DNA from: Nitrospirota bacterium
GTDB taxonomy: Bacteria; Nitrospirota; Thermodesulfovibrionia; UBA6902
Direction of reading: 5' to 3'
NCBI GenBank assembly: GCA_016213945.1
Contig: JACQZF010000030.1
Coordinates: 1 to 43,737, forward strand
DNA length: 43,737 bases
Shown: positions 1 to 8,417 of the stretch, in pieces
Layout of the letters: each line of letters opens with the position of its first letter
How positions within the stretch are numbered: position 1 is the stretch's first letter
Notes under the pieces: generated by a model
Databases searched by the model: none
What the model was told of the DNA's origin: nothing
The model's input: the letters and a program-made list of their open reading frames with translations, nothing else
Translations under genes and position numbers: made by a program

Positions 1-115
1 GAGAGGCGTCTATATGGCAATGCACGCAGCGCTGGTTGCATTGGTTGCCAAGATTGATCTGGATGGTTTCTATTTTGGTCTTTCTTATAATTTGGTCTGC
101 CCATAATACCGTCAT
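1..115 (-). CDS. Radical SAM protein, N-terminus only (ArsS-like), cut by window edge
   Basis: Only the first 38 codons are present; the gene runs off the left edge. On the minus strand an AGGAGG (120-125) sits just before two adjacent ATG codons (118 and 115); 115 gives the better spacing. The peptide contains CNQRCVHC, a C-x3-C-x2-C cluster that binds the radical SAM [4Fe-4S], preceded by NLGN and followed by HIDAS. This context matches what I recall of the radical SAM/Cys-rich family that includes the arsenosugar enzyme ArsS, but 38 residues cannot settle the family. It lies 80 bases downstream of zwf on the same strand, so it may be cotranscribed with tkt-zwf. Confidence 0.6.
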   Translation of the reverse strand, partial: MTVLWADQIIRKTKIETIQINLGNQCNQRCVHCHIDAS

Positions 116-197
116 CATTCCTCCTGTCTTTGTACAGTTATAAGCTATGTAAAAAAATTATATCACTGAATAAATTCTTTTTTGTCATCATATACAA

Positions 198-1751
198 TTA
201 TTCCGTTATCCAGCGTCTCCCTTCCTTCTCAAGGAGCGCTTCGGCCTCCTGAGGCCCCCATGTCCCTGCTGCATAATTCGGGAAATCAAGCGGAGCAGTT
301 TGCTGCCATCTTGCAATCAATGGGTCTACCACATCCCACATTGCTTCAACACCATCCTGTCTGACAAAAAGCGTCAGATCTCCTTTCATGCAGTCTATAA
401 GAAGTCTTTCGTAAGGAGCATGAGGTGTCACGTTAAATGCTTCCTTATAACTGAATATCATTTTTGCAGGATATATCTGGTTGGGCGCATACGGATATTT
501 CACTCCGAAATGCGCGACGATCTTTTCTTCCGGTTGAATCGTGATCTTGAGTACGTTCGGCTCCAGCATATCACAGGTCCTTCCAAAAAGCTTTAACGGC
601 GGCTGCTTTAACTGTATGCAGATTTCCGTGGTCCTTTTCGGCATCCTTTTCCCTGCCCTGATATAGAAAGGCACGCCTGCCCACCGCCAGGACGCGATGT
701 GGAATTTCGCGGCGATGAACGTCGGTGTCGTTGACCCCGGCGCAACGCTTTTCTCCTGCCTGTAGCCCGGCACATTCATGCCGTTGATCTTTCCCGGACC
801 GTACTGGCCCCGGACGGTAAAGTTGTCGACATATGCCTCATTCATCGGCTGGATCGAACGGAATATCTTTACCTTCTCATCACGTATGCTGTCGGCTTCA
901 ATGCCGAGGGGAGGCTCCATCGCTATCAGTCCGATGAGCTGCATGATGTGATTTTGCACGATATCTCTCACAACCCCTGCCTGTTCATAAAAATTGCCCC
1001 TCGTTTCTATCCCGATGCTTTCCGCTACGGTTATTTGCACATTGTCTATATAACGACAGTTCCACAGTTGTTCATAGAGCGTATTTGAAAACCTGAAGAA
1101 GATAATATTCTGCACGGTCTCCTTTCCGAGATAATGGTCAATGCGGAATATCTGGTTTTCATCAAAAGCCTCATGCAGGGTCATGTTTAATTTTCTTGCT
1201 GATTCGCGGTCTTTTCCGAAAGGCTTTTCGATTATGATCCTTGTCCTGTAGTTTCCCTTTGCAAGGTTATGCCGGTTCAATTGCGCAACAATCGCGGGAG
1301 TGGATTCAGGCGGGACCGCCATGTAGTAAATAATATTTTTCCTGCCGTTGTTATCCGGTACGGTCAGCCTGTCTATTTTTTCAAGGAGGTCAATATATCC
1401 TTTGTCTTCTTCAAAGCGCCCTGACATATAGGTCAGATGAGCACTGAAATCATTCCATGTCTGCTCACTGAAAGAGCTTTCACCGGATTCTTTGATCGCC
1501 TCTTTCATCAGATTTCTGTACTGCTCATCAGTCATTTCTCTCCTGGCAAAACTCAGGACTGAAAAACCTTCCTTAGGCAGTTCATTGTCCGAGAAAAGAT
1601 GGTATATGGCGGGCATCAGTTTTTTTCTGCTTAAATCTCCGGCGCCTCCGAATATGACCATGGTAAAGGGTCCTATTGCGTATTGCTCGACGGGGATGTC
1701 GCAGGTTTGCAGGAATTTGCTGTGCATTGCTGAGTCAAGTCCGATTCCCAT
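198..1751 (-). CDS. zwf: Glucose-6-phosphate 1-dehydrogenase
   Basis: Cytoplasmic enzyme that oxidises glucose-6-phosphate to 6-phosphogluconolactone with NADP+, the first step of the oxidative pentose phosphate pathway. The N-terminal nucleotide-binding motif GGAGDLSRKK is at about residues 35-44, EKPFGKD at about 175-181, and the substrate-binding signature RIDHYLGK at about 203-210. The 517-residue length is normal for the family. I chose ATG at 1751 because AAGGAG (1760-1765) lies 8 bases upstream; the frame is also open to a TTG at 1769, which would swallow that ribosome binding site. It follows tkt by 23 bases, so the two pentose phosphate genes form one minus-strand operon. Confidence 0.97.
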   Translation of the reverse strand: MGIGLDSAMHSKFLQTCDIPVEQYAIGPFTMVIFGGAGDLSRKKLMPAIYHLFSDNELPKEGFSVLSFARREMTDEQYRNLMKEAIKESGESSFSEQTWNDFSAHLTYMSGRFEEDKGYIDLLEKIDRLTVPDNNGRKNIIYYMAVPPESTPAIVAQLNRHNLAKGNYRTRIIIEKPFGKDRESARKLNMTLHEAFDENQIFRIDHYLGKETVQNIIFFRFSNTLYEQLWNCRYIDNVQITVAESIGIETRGNFYEQAGVVRDIVQNHIMQLIGLIAMEPPLGIEADSIRDEKVKIFRSIQPMNEAYVDNFTVRGQYGPGKINGMNVPGYRQEKSVAPGSTTPTFIAAKFHIASWRWAGVPFYIRAGKRMPKRTTEICIQLKQPPLKLFGRTCDMLEPNVLKITIQPEEKIVAHFGVKYPYAPNQIYPAKMIFSYKEAFNVTPHAPYERLLIDCMKGDLTLFVRQDGVEAMWDVVDPLIARWQQTAPLDFPNYAAGTWGPQEAEALLEKEGRRWITE

Positions 1752-1774
1752 TTTCTCGTCTCCTTCCAATGACT

Positions 1775-3820
1775 CTAACTTTTGTTAAGCTGTTTCTTTG
1801 CCTTTTGATAGATATGCTCAACAGTGAATCCGAACTTTTCAAGGACCACCTGAGCAGGAGCAGAAGCTCCAAAACGGTCAATGCCTATAACTTCACCGGC
1901 GGAGCCTGCATATTTATGCCAGCCGTGAGTCGAACCGGCCTCGATTGTCAGTCTTGCCGTTACATGTGGAGGAATTACATGGTCCCGGTATTCCTCATCC
2001 TGTTCTTCAAAAAGCTCCCATGACGGCAGACTCACCACGCGTACGGCGACTCCTTCATTGACAAGTCTTTCATAAACACCAAGCGCTAAATGAACTTCAG
2101 AGCCGGTGGCGATTATTATGAGAGCGGGCTTCTGCGCAGATGAATCTGCAAGGACATATCCTCCCTTTTTCAAACCATCCGCAGATGCGTACTTTGTCCT
2201 GTCGATCACGGGAACGTTCTGCCGCGTGAAAATAAGGACCACGGGACCACTATTGCGGAGCAACGCAATCCTCCATGCTTCTACAGTCTCATTGGCATCC
2301 GCCGGTCTTATGACCACGAGCCCGGGCATTGCCCTCAAGCTCGACAAATGCTCCACCGGCTGATGCGTAGGCCCGTCCTCTCCAAGAAACACCGAGTCAT
2401 GGGTGAAGATATAGATGACATGCAATTTTGAGAGGGCAGCAAGACGAATAGCCGGCCTCATGTAATCTGAAAAAATGAGAAAAGTACTGCCGTATGGTAT
2501 CAGTCCTCCATGCTGGGCTACGCCGTTCAGAATAGCACCCATACCGTGTTCTCTCACGCCAAAGGAAATGTTCGCTCCTTCATATCCCCATGGACCGGAA
2601 ACAGCCCCCTGCACGCTTCCCGTATCAGGCGGGGGTGGCTGAAAACTGCCCTTGTCCTTCAGGGCGGTATTTGTTGACGGATCAAGGTCCGCTGAACCTC
2701 CAATGAGGGAAGGAACGTATTTCGCCGCCGAGTTTAAAACCTTTCCGCCTGCCGCCCTTGTAGCAATGCCTTTGGCATCTGGGGAGAAGGCAGGCAAATC
2801 CTTGTTCCATTCATCAGGAAGTTGGCCGCTCATCATTAATTCCCATTTTGCTTTCAGGTCAGGATATTTTTGAGCATATGCGGTGAAGCGGGACTTCCAT
2901 TCCTCTTCCAATCTTGCGCCTGTTTCCCCCGGTTTTCTCATATGAGCAAGGGCCTCATCAGGTATATGAAAATCATGCTCAGTGGGCCAGCCATAATTCT
3001 TCTTCGTAGCGATAACATCTTCTTTGCTTAACGGCGAACCATGCACGCCGAAGGTATCCTGTTTCGGGCTTCCATAGCCGATATGAGTTCTTACGGTTAT
3101 GAGAGACGGACGGGAATCGTCAGCCCTCGCAGTAGTTACTGCACTTTCTATTTCTTCGATATCATTGCCGTCTTTAACTATCAGAACTTGCCATCCGTAG
3201 GACTCAAAGCGTTTCGCGACGTCTTCAGTAAATGTTAACCGTGTTTCTCCCGAAAGTGTAATAAGGTTACTGTCATAAAGATAAATGAGCTTTCCAAGCC
3301 TGAGATGTCCTGCAAGGGATGCGGCTTCAGACGCGATACCTTCCATCAGGTCTCCGTCGCTTACAATAGCGTATGTGAAATGATTGACTAACGCATGACC
3401 GGGCCTGTTGAATACAGCGGCCATATGCCGTTCAGCTATGGCCATACCTACGCCATTGGCAAATCCCTGTCCAAGCGGGCCGGTTGTTGTCTCAATGCCG
3501 CACTCAGGTAAATATTCCGGATGCCCCGGTGTCTTGCTTTTCCACTGACGAAATGTCTTCAGTTCATCCAGAGAAAGGTCAAACCCTGTCAAATGCAAAA
3601 GGGAGTAAAGCAGGGCAGAGCCGTGGCCTGCCGAAAGCACGAACCGGTCCCTGTCAGGCCAGTGCGGGTTTTTCGGATTAAAGCGCAGAAACCGTGTCCA
3701 GAGGACATACGCCATGGGCGCTGCGCCAAGAGGCAGTCCGGGATGGCCGGAGTTCGCCTTCTGGACCGCATCAAGTGAGAGCATCCTGATTGTATTTATT
3801 GAAAGTTCATCAATATTCAT
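1775..3820 (-). CDS. tkt: Transketolase
   Basis: Thiamine diphosphate enzyme that moves two-carbon ketol units between sugar phosphates in the non-oxidative pentose phosphate pathway. All three transketolase domains are present in 681 residues: SGHPG near 24-28, the TPP/Mg motif starting GDGDLMEG at about 155-162, and the pyrimidine-domain signature [15 protein letters not shown] followed by ROADAN-type sequence (VIRPADANE). The ATG at 3820 has AAAGGAG about 9 bases upstream. It is the first gene of the leftward operon with zwf and is divergent from the peroxidase gene at 4320. Nothing is missing or unusual. Confidence 0.97.
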   Translation of the reverse strand: MNIDELSINTIRMLSLDAVQKANSGHPGLPLGAAPMAYVLWTRFLRFNPKNPHWPDRDRFVLSAGHGSALLYSLLHLTGFDLSLDELKTFRQWKSKTPGHPEYLPECGIETTTGPLGQGFANGVGMAIAERHMAAVFNRPGHALVNHFTYAIVSDGDLMEGIASEAASLAGHLRLGKLIYLYDSNLITLSGETRLTFTEDVAKRFESYGWQVLIVKDGNDIEEIESAVTTARADDSRPSLITVRTHIGYGSPKQDTFGVHGSPLSKEDVIATKKNYGWPTEHDFHIPDEALAHMRKPGETGARLEEEWKSRFTAYAQKYPDLKAKWELMMSGQLPDEWNKDLPAFSPDAKGIATRAAGGKVLNSAAKYVPSLIGGSADLDPSTNTALKDKGSFQPPPPDTGSVQGAVSGPWGYEGANISFGVREHGMGAILNGVAQHGGLIPYGSTFLIFSDYMRPAIRLAALSKLHVIYIFTHDSVFLGEDGPTHQPVEHLSSLRAMPGLVVIRPADANETVEAWRIALLRNSGPVVLIFTRQNVPVIDRTKYASADGLKKGGYVLADSSAQKPALIIIATGSEVHLALGVYERLVNEGVAVRVVSLPSWELFEEQDEEYRDHVIPPHVTARLTIEAGSTHGWHKYAGSAGEVIGIDRFGASAPAQVVLEKFGFTVEHIYQKAKKQLNKS

Positions 3821-4220
3821 TGCTCTTCACTCCTTTCCCTGGAACGGATTGAATGTTTATCGCCGCAAATCTGCTAAGCCACGGACCACCAACTATCATT
3901 TAACAGTAATTATATGACAGAAAATCTGGTCCTGCATTTTTTATATTTAAAAAGCTTCGAATAGCTCTTTCCCATTAAAATTAATTTTATGCTTCTTTGC
4001 GGATATGATGCCTCAAAATCCTGGTTGAAACTGTAAGCTCCCTTACAGAATTAAGCCAACCAAAAAGAAAGGGGCCAGCCCCGGACATGGGACAAGACAC
4101 ATAGCTTAAGTTTAAGTGATATTGACAAGGAGAAGGCAGGGCAGGGCAACAAACGGGGAAATAGAGAAACTGTTTGGCGCACTGGACAGTTCAGCAGTTA
4201 GAAAAGGTCATCAAAAATTT
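3821..4220. other. Divergent intergenic region, no gene seen
   Basis: About 400 bases between the leftward tkt start and the promoter of the rightward peroxidase gene. No convincing ORF. A perfect 7-bp stem with a 4-base loop (CTGTAAG / CTTACAG, 4031-4048) could be an operator or a short transcript hairpin. A TATAAT on the minus strand (about 3909-3914) could belong to the tkt promoter but has no good -35 partner. The rest, including a G-rich stretch near 4060-4160, shows nothing I can name. Confidence 0.4.
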
Positions 4221-4249
4221 CCGGGAAGATTCTATGAATTTATATTGTC
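4221..4249 (+). promoter_or_regulatory. Candidate ECF-sigma promoter of the peroxidase gene
   Basis: CCGGGAAGATT (4221-4231), 15 bases, then GTC (4247-4249). The same 11-mer, the same 15-base gap and the same GTC occur upstream of the ECF sigma gene (5918-5946). A GGAA-type -35 and a GTC-type -10 are typical of ECF promoters. The predicted start of transcription is near 4256, about 64 bases before the ATG at 4320. Confidence 0.6.
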
Positions 4250-4270
4250 CTTAAATATAGACAATATAAA
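4239..4270. promoter_or_regulatory. 11-bp perfect inverted repeat, candidate operator
   Basis: TTTATATTGTC (4239-4249) and its exact reverse complement GACAATATAAA (4260-4270), with a 10-base spacer, so the half-sites are centred 21 bp (two helical turns) apart. It overlaps the -10 element and the predicted transcription start of the peroxidase gene, where a repressor dimer would block initiation. The regulator is unknown. Confidence 0.5.
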
Positions 4271-4319
4271 CCTTAAAAGATATGATCGGAAGTGAAGGTC
4301 TTTAAGAAAGAGGTGTGAC

Positions 4320-5831
4320 ATGAAGAGAATAAAAGGCATAAAGATGTTAGGGGTAATTATCGGCATCCAGATAATGATATGGCCCCTTTTCTATGTAGTT
4401 GCCGGATCAACATATGCAAAGAATACATCGGGCTTTACGAAGCATTATGAGGAGAGTCTTTTTAGAATATCAGAGAATAAGCTTTTCAGTATCGAGATGG
4501 TAATTAAAGAAAAAGAACTGATGAGAGGAATAAATGCAGTTGACCTTATCATACATGACAGGAATGACAGTGATGTTACTGGAGCTGAGCTTTCTGTAGT
4601 TCCCTGGATGCCTGAGATGGGACATGGTGTTTCCGAGAAGCCTGTAGTTGCCGAGAAAGGTAATGGCCTATACAGCGTAAACAACATTGTTCTCACCATG
4701 ACAGGCCGCTGGGACCTTAAGATTACAGTGAAAAAGGATGCTGTGAAGGACACAGCAGTTTTCAACTTTACGGAAATAAAGGCAAGGGAAACGGCAATTC
4801 AGACAACATATGAGGAATACAGAAAAGTTCTTGTCCCTCTTCCTGCTGGTCCACCGGTCCCCGCTGATAATGCCATCACACCGGAAAAAGCAGAGCTGGG
4901 AAAGATGCTCTACTGGGACAGAAGGGTATCGAAGACCGGCGCTACGAGTTGCGTATTCTGCCACTATCCCTCATATTACGGCGCAGAGCCGATGAGAAAA
5001 TCCGTAGGCATTAACGGTGAAATCCATCTGAGAAACGCCCAGACGGTTTTAAATGCGGCATTCCTGAACGGTCAGTTCTGGGCCGGGGAATCGCCTACAC
5101 TGGAGCATCAGGCATTATCTGCGATAAAATCCCATGTTGCAATGAGGAGCTGGCCGAAGGAGGTGGCTGAGAGGCTCAACAGGTTGCCTGAATACAGAGA
5201 ACGTTCCATGAATGTATGGGGTGAGCCCCTGACAGAAGATAACATCGGTAAATCCATCGCCACATATATGCGTACCCTTGTGACTCCTGATTATCCTCTT
5301 GCCCGCTGGCTGCGTGGAGACAACGGCGCCCTTACAGATCATCAAAAACGTGGAATGGCGCTATTTGTAAATAAAGGGTGCATCGGCTGTCATCACGGGC
5401 CTGTCTTTTCCGGCCCAACGCATGACCCTGAAATTAAAGTACATGCCATGGAGCATCCAGGCGCAAAAGAGATGGGGCTTCACCTCCATAAAGTCATTCT
5501 GCCTGGAGCGGAAAACGACCTTGGAAAGGCAAAGACGACAAACAAAGAAGAAGACAAATACTTTTTTAAAGTGCCGCAGCTCTTAAACGTTGCGAAGACA
5601 CCGCCTTATACTCACGCTGGACTTATTGATGACCTTCCCGATATGGTCAAATTTATGGCAAAAAACATGTTGAATACGGAATTAACTTCAACCGAGGTCT
5701 TTGATATAGTGGAGTTTCTGCATTCCCTTACCGGAGAGATACCTCAGGACTTCATGGCTCTCCCCGTTCTCCCTTCAGGCGGGGGTGGAGGAGATTTTGG
5801 CCCTGAGTTGATGCCGTCGGGTAAAAATTGA
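4320..5831 (+). CDS. Diheme cytochrome c peroxidase-like protein with N-terminal YtkA-like domain
   Basis: Exported protein of 503 residues with an N-terminal signal/anchor (about 8-33). Residues about 40-150 resemble the YtkA-like domain (PWMPEMGHG, then GLYSVNNIVLTMTGRWDL), a small periplasmic beta domain. The remainder is a CcpA/MauG-type diheme domain with two CxxCH heme sites, CVFCH at 211 and CIGCH at 354, and the usual LGKMLYWDRRVS and SPTLEHQA stretches. CcpA enzymes reduce H2O2 in the periplasm; MauG relatives oxidise other proteins, so the exact substrate is open. The C-terminus is Gly/Pro rich. GAGGTG precedes the ATG. It shares its promoter type with the ECF sigma operon just downstream, which suggests membership of that regulon. 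Confidence 0.85.
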   Translation: MKRIKGIKMLGVIIGIQIMIWPLFYVVAGSTYAKNTSGFTKHYEESLFRISENKLFSIEMVIKEKELMRGINAVDLIIHDRNDSDVTGAELSVVPWMPEMGHGVSEKPVVAEKGNGLYSVNNIVLTMTGRWDLKITVKKDAVKDTAVFNFTEIKARETAIQTTYEEYRKVLVPLPAGPPVPADNAITPEKAELGKMLYWDRRVSKTGATSCVFCHYPSYYGAEPMRKSVGINGEIHLRNAQTVLNAAFLNGQFWAGESPTLEHQALSAIKSHVAMRSWPKEVAERLNRLPEYRERSMNVWGEPLTEDNIGKSIATYMRTLVTPDYPLARWLRGDNGALTDHQKRGMALFVNKGCIGCHHGPVFSGPTHDPEIKVHAMEHPGAKEMGLHLHKVILPGAENDLGKAKTTNKEEDKYFFKVPQLLNVAKTPPYTHAGLIDDLPDMVKFMAKNMLNTELTSTEVFDIVEFLHSLTGEIPQDFMALPVLPSGGGGGDFGPELMPSGKN

Positions 5832-5917
5832 GTCACCCCTGATATGGCATATTCCGGCAAAACAGGTTGTTTGAATCGTTCTCGTATTGAAACATCATTT
5901 TTGCGATAATTAGCTTA

Positions 5918-5946
5918 CCGGGAAGATTTTGCATTTAAAATTTGTC
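5918..5946 (+). promoter_or_regulatory. Candidate autoregulated ECF-sigma promoter
   Basis: CCGGGAAGATT (5918-5928), 15 bases, GTC (5944-5946): identical boxes and spacing to the promoter at 4221-4249. Transcription would start near 5954, 25 bases before the sigma-factor ATG. ECF sigma factors commonly transcribe their own operon. Confidence 0.6.
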
Positions 5947-5978
5947 TTACAATATATAGAAAGCTTTATTGAACATAA

Positions 5979-6521
5979 ATGGAATACAGAGAACTGATAG
6001 AAAAACACCTTGATTCCCTCTGGTCTACTGCCATGAGGTTTACAAAGAACAGGGAAGACGCCGAAGACCTGGTGCAGGAGACCTGCATGAAGGCCTTTGA
6101 GAATCTCGGTTCCCTGCGCTCAGAAGACAAGGCAAAGGCGTGGCTTTTCAGGATACTTACAAACACATTCATCAATAAATACAGAAAAGAACATTCACAG
6201 CCGTCGGAGGTTGAGGTTGAGACTGAATTTCTTGAACCTGTCTTTTTTAAAAGCGGGCAATATTTCGATCTGGAGAATGAAATATTCTCCAGGGTCATGG
6301 ATGAAGAGATAAAGAACGCCGTCGACAATCTGCCTGTTGAGTTCAGGATGGCGGTTGTCTTTGTAGATCTGGAAGAGCTCTCATATCGGGAGGTTGAAGA
6401 TATCCTTAAGATTTCTTCCGGAACTCTGGCCTCAAGGCTTTACAGGGGCCGGAGACTATTGAGAGACGCCCTCTGTGAATACGCGAAAAGGAGAGGGCTT
6501 TTAAAGGAGAAGAAAGCATGA
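5979..6521 (+). CDS. ECF (sigma-70 family) RNA polymerase sigma factor
   Basis: 180 residues with the two-domain ECF layout. Sigma region 2 lies at about 10-75 (AMRFTKNREDAEDLVQETCM, then KAWLFRILTNTFINKYRK) and region 4 at about 110-165 (LPVEFRMAVVFVDLEELSYREVEDIL, with the DNA-binding helix SGTLASRLYRGRR). There is no region 3. It overlaps the anti-sigma gene by 4 bases (ATGA), the normal coupled arrangement. No strong Shine-Dalgarno is visible at the ATG. From the shared upstream motif it probably activates its own operon and the peroxidase gene at 4320. Confidence 0.93.
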   Translation: MEYRELIEKHLDSLWSTAMRFTKNREDAEDLVQETCMKAFENLGSLRSEDKAKAWLFRILTNTFINKYRKEHSQPSEVEVETEFLEPVFFKSGQYFDLENEIFSRVMDEEIKNAVDNLPVEFRMAVVFVDLEELSYREVEDILKISSGTLASRLYRGRRLLRDALCEYAKRRGLLKEKKA

Positions 6522-7249
6522 AGTGCGGAAATGCGAGAAAAATAACCTATCTGTCCGAATATCCTGAGGTAGTCACTCAGGAAATGGTTGAGGCCAAAAG
6601 GCATGTAAACGAATGCCCTGAATGCAGGACGTTCTTTGAACAGGAGAGGGCATTTTCAGCTTTGGTCAGGGAGAAAGTCGCAAAAGATGAAGCGCCTTCA
6701 GAGCTGAGACGGCTGTTATTAAAACCTGTTCCCGCAAGGAAGATACATTCAAAACTGCTGTATAAAATCATATCCATCGCCGCGATACTGATGTTGTTTG
6801 CCGGCGGGTATATATTCAAACTCCATAGTGATACAGCGTCCCTCGTTGAAAAGATAGTCAACGACCATATTGATTTCCAGTCATATTCGGGTATACAGAT
6901 AATTTCATCGGATTCCGGCGAGATAAAGACCTGGTTTAACGGGAGGGTGGATTTCGGGGCGGTTGTGCCCGGGCTGTCTGCGACACTTAAGGGGGCGCGG
7001 CTCTGCCTGCTGGATGAAAAACGGCTGGCCCTTATTTTTTATGAACACGGCGGTTCTCAGCTTTCCCTGTTTATGACGACTGAATTGAATCCTGAACGAT
7101 TGTTAACTGATGAGGAGGTGATAGTAAAGGACAAAAAAGTGCATGTTGTTGAGCGGAAAGGCTATAACCTGCTCTTGTGGCAGGAACGGGGCGTTACTTA
7201 TGCCCTTGTATCTGATTTAAGTATCGAAGAACTGAAAAAAACACTTTAG
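6518..7249 (+). CDS. Anti-sigma factor with zinc-binding N-terminus and one membrane helix
   Basis: 243 residues. H29-x3-C33-x2-C36 is the ZAS zinc motif (HVNECPEC) of cytoplasmic anti-sigma domains that hold ECF factors. A single membrane helix lies at about 81-100, followed by a periplasmic domain of about 140 residues that I do not recognise. Zinc anti-sigma factors of this type often release sigma when their thiols are oxidised, which would suit the neighbouring peroxidase and thiol-exchange genes; whether this one is redox- or proteolysis-controlled cannot be read from the sequence. It is coupled to the sigma gene by a 4-base overlap. Confidence 0.88.
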   Translation: MKCGNARKITYLSEYPEVVTQEMVEAKRHVNECPECRTFFEQERAFSALVREKVAKDEAPSELRRLLLKPVPARKIHSKLLYKIISIAAILMLFAGGYIFKLHSDTASLVEKIVNDHIDFQSYSGIQIISSDSGEIKTWFNGRVDFGAVVPGLSATLKGARLCLLDEKRLALIFYEHGGSQLSLFMTTELNPERLLTDEEVIVKDKKVHVVERKGYNLLLWQERGVTYALVSDLSIEELKKTL

Positions 7250-7259
7250 GAGGAATTTA

Positions 7260-7730
7260 ATGAAGAGACTCATTGTATTAACAGTAGTATTTATTTTCGC
7301 ATTGGCGTCCCTGTCCTTTGCAGGCGGATGGGACAAATCGAAAGGAACGGACAAAGTTACTTTGAAGGGCACGCTTTTATGCGTCGGCTGCAACCTCAAA
7401 AAGATGAGCGGCGCGAATGCGCAGTGCGATCTTTTCGCGCATCATGCCATTGGATTCAAGACAGAAGACGGCGTTATATGGAACATTGTAGAGAATGCCA
7501 AAGGCCACGATATTGTAAGGGGACACAAACTCCTCGAGAAAAACGTGCCGGCAGCTATTACCGGCTGGATTTATCCGGTTGCCAATGCGATAGAGATTGA
7601 TTCCATAGAGGTTGAAGGCATCAGCATGGCGGAAATCCAGAAGGCCGCATGGGAAGAGGACCAGCTTATCGCAAAAGCGCTCATGAGCCGCAAGGTTGGG
7701 GAAGCGCCTGTTGCGGTGGATAAACACTAA
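7260..7730 (+). CDS. Small exported Cys-containing protein of unknown function
   Basis: 156 residues with a clear signal peptide (MKRLIVLTVVFIFALASLSFA). The mature part has CVGC at about 41-44 and a third Cys followed by two His (QCDLFAHH) about 15 residues later, then a beta-rich stretch ending in TGWIYPVANAIEIDSIEVEG. The C/C/C/HH pattern could bind a metal or form a disulfide. I do not recognise a named family. AGGAGG precedes the ATG, and its stop codon directly abuts the ATG of the DsbD-like gene, so it is likely a periplasmic client or partner of that electron pathway. Confidence 0.85.
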   Translation: MKRLIVLTVVFIFALASLSFAGGWDKSKGTDKVTLKGTLLCVGCNLKKMSGANAQCDLFAHHAIGFKTEDGVIWNIVENAKGHDIVRGHKLLEKNVPAAITGWIYPVANAIEIDSIEVEGISMAEIQKAAWEEDQLIAKALMSRKVGEAPVAVDKH

Positions 7731-8417
7731 ATGCTGGAGTCTATTGTAAAGGCTGTTGAGGACCCCTCCCTTCTGTCAATTCCGGTTGCATATGCGGGAG
7801 GGGTCCTCGCCTCTCTTACACCCTGTGTGTATCCCATGGTCCCGATAGTCCTCGGGGTAATAGGCGCGTCAAATATAGAGAGTAAGTCAAAAGGGTTTTC
7901 CCTTTCTCTTTCTTATGCCCTCGGACTTTCGCTTGTATACACTGTGATGGGCATTATAGCCTCTGTGACCGGAGGTTTCTTCGGCGAGATAGCGACAAGT
8001 CCATGGAGCTATCTTGTCTTCGGGAATTTTTGTCTGGTCCTCGGTTTCTGGATGATGGAGTGGATCAATATCCCTTTCTTTTCAAAAAACAGGACAACGG
8101 ACAGAAAAGGGCATATAGGGGTATTTATAACCGGAGCCCTGTCGGGGATTGTTGCTGCGCCCTGTACATCGCCCGTGCTTGCCGGTCTTCTGCTTTATGT
8201 AGCAAAAACAAAGGATGTAGTGTTCGGCGGTTCAATGCTTTTTTCATTTTCAATAGGCATGACTACTCTGTTGATACTTATCGGGACTTTTTCAGGCGTC
8301 ATGAAGTCCATGCCGAAACCGGGCGAGTGGATGGTCAGGGTCAAAAAGGCGATGGCATTGGTATTATTTGTGTTCGGCGAATATTTCATAATCAGGTCAG
8401 GAGGCTTATTAATATGA
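7731..8417 (+). CDS. CcdA/DsbD-type transmembrane thiol-electron transporter
   Basis: 228 residues, about six membrane helices. The two redox cysteines of the DsbD beta domain/CcdA family are present: TPCVYPMVP (C32) and APCTSPV (C145). It carries electrons from cytoplasmic thioredoxin across the inner membrane to periplasmic thioredoxin-like proteins. It begins directly after the stop of the preceding gene, and its TGA overlaps the ATG of the TlpA-like gene (ATGA), so the two are translationally coupled and the TlpA-like protein is the obvious electron acceptor. No extra soluble domains are fused. Confidence 0.9.
   Translation: MLESIVKAVEDPSLLSIPVAYAGGVLASLTPCVYPMVPIVLGVIGASNIESKSKGFSLSLSYALGLSLVYTVMGIIASVTGGFFGEIATSPWSYLVFGNFCLVLGFWMMEWINIPFFSKNRTTDRKGHIGVFITGALSGIVAAPCTSPVLAGLLLYVAKTKDVVFGGSMLFSFSIGMTTLLILIGTFSGVMKSMPKPGEWMVRVKKAMALVLFVFGEYFIIRSGGLLI

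Noticed and set aside
3589-3774. ORFs opposite or in shifted frames of tkt, zwf and the multiheme genes
   Set aside because: They lie inside clearly coding sequence of another frame, lack ribosome binding sites and show no recognisable motifs.
5844-5859. TGGCATATTCCGGCAA before the ECF sigma gene as a sigma-54 promoter
   Set aside because: GG and GC are 9 rather than 10 bases apart and the -12 box is GGCAA instead of TTGCA; the ECF-type motif downstream is the better explanation.
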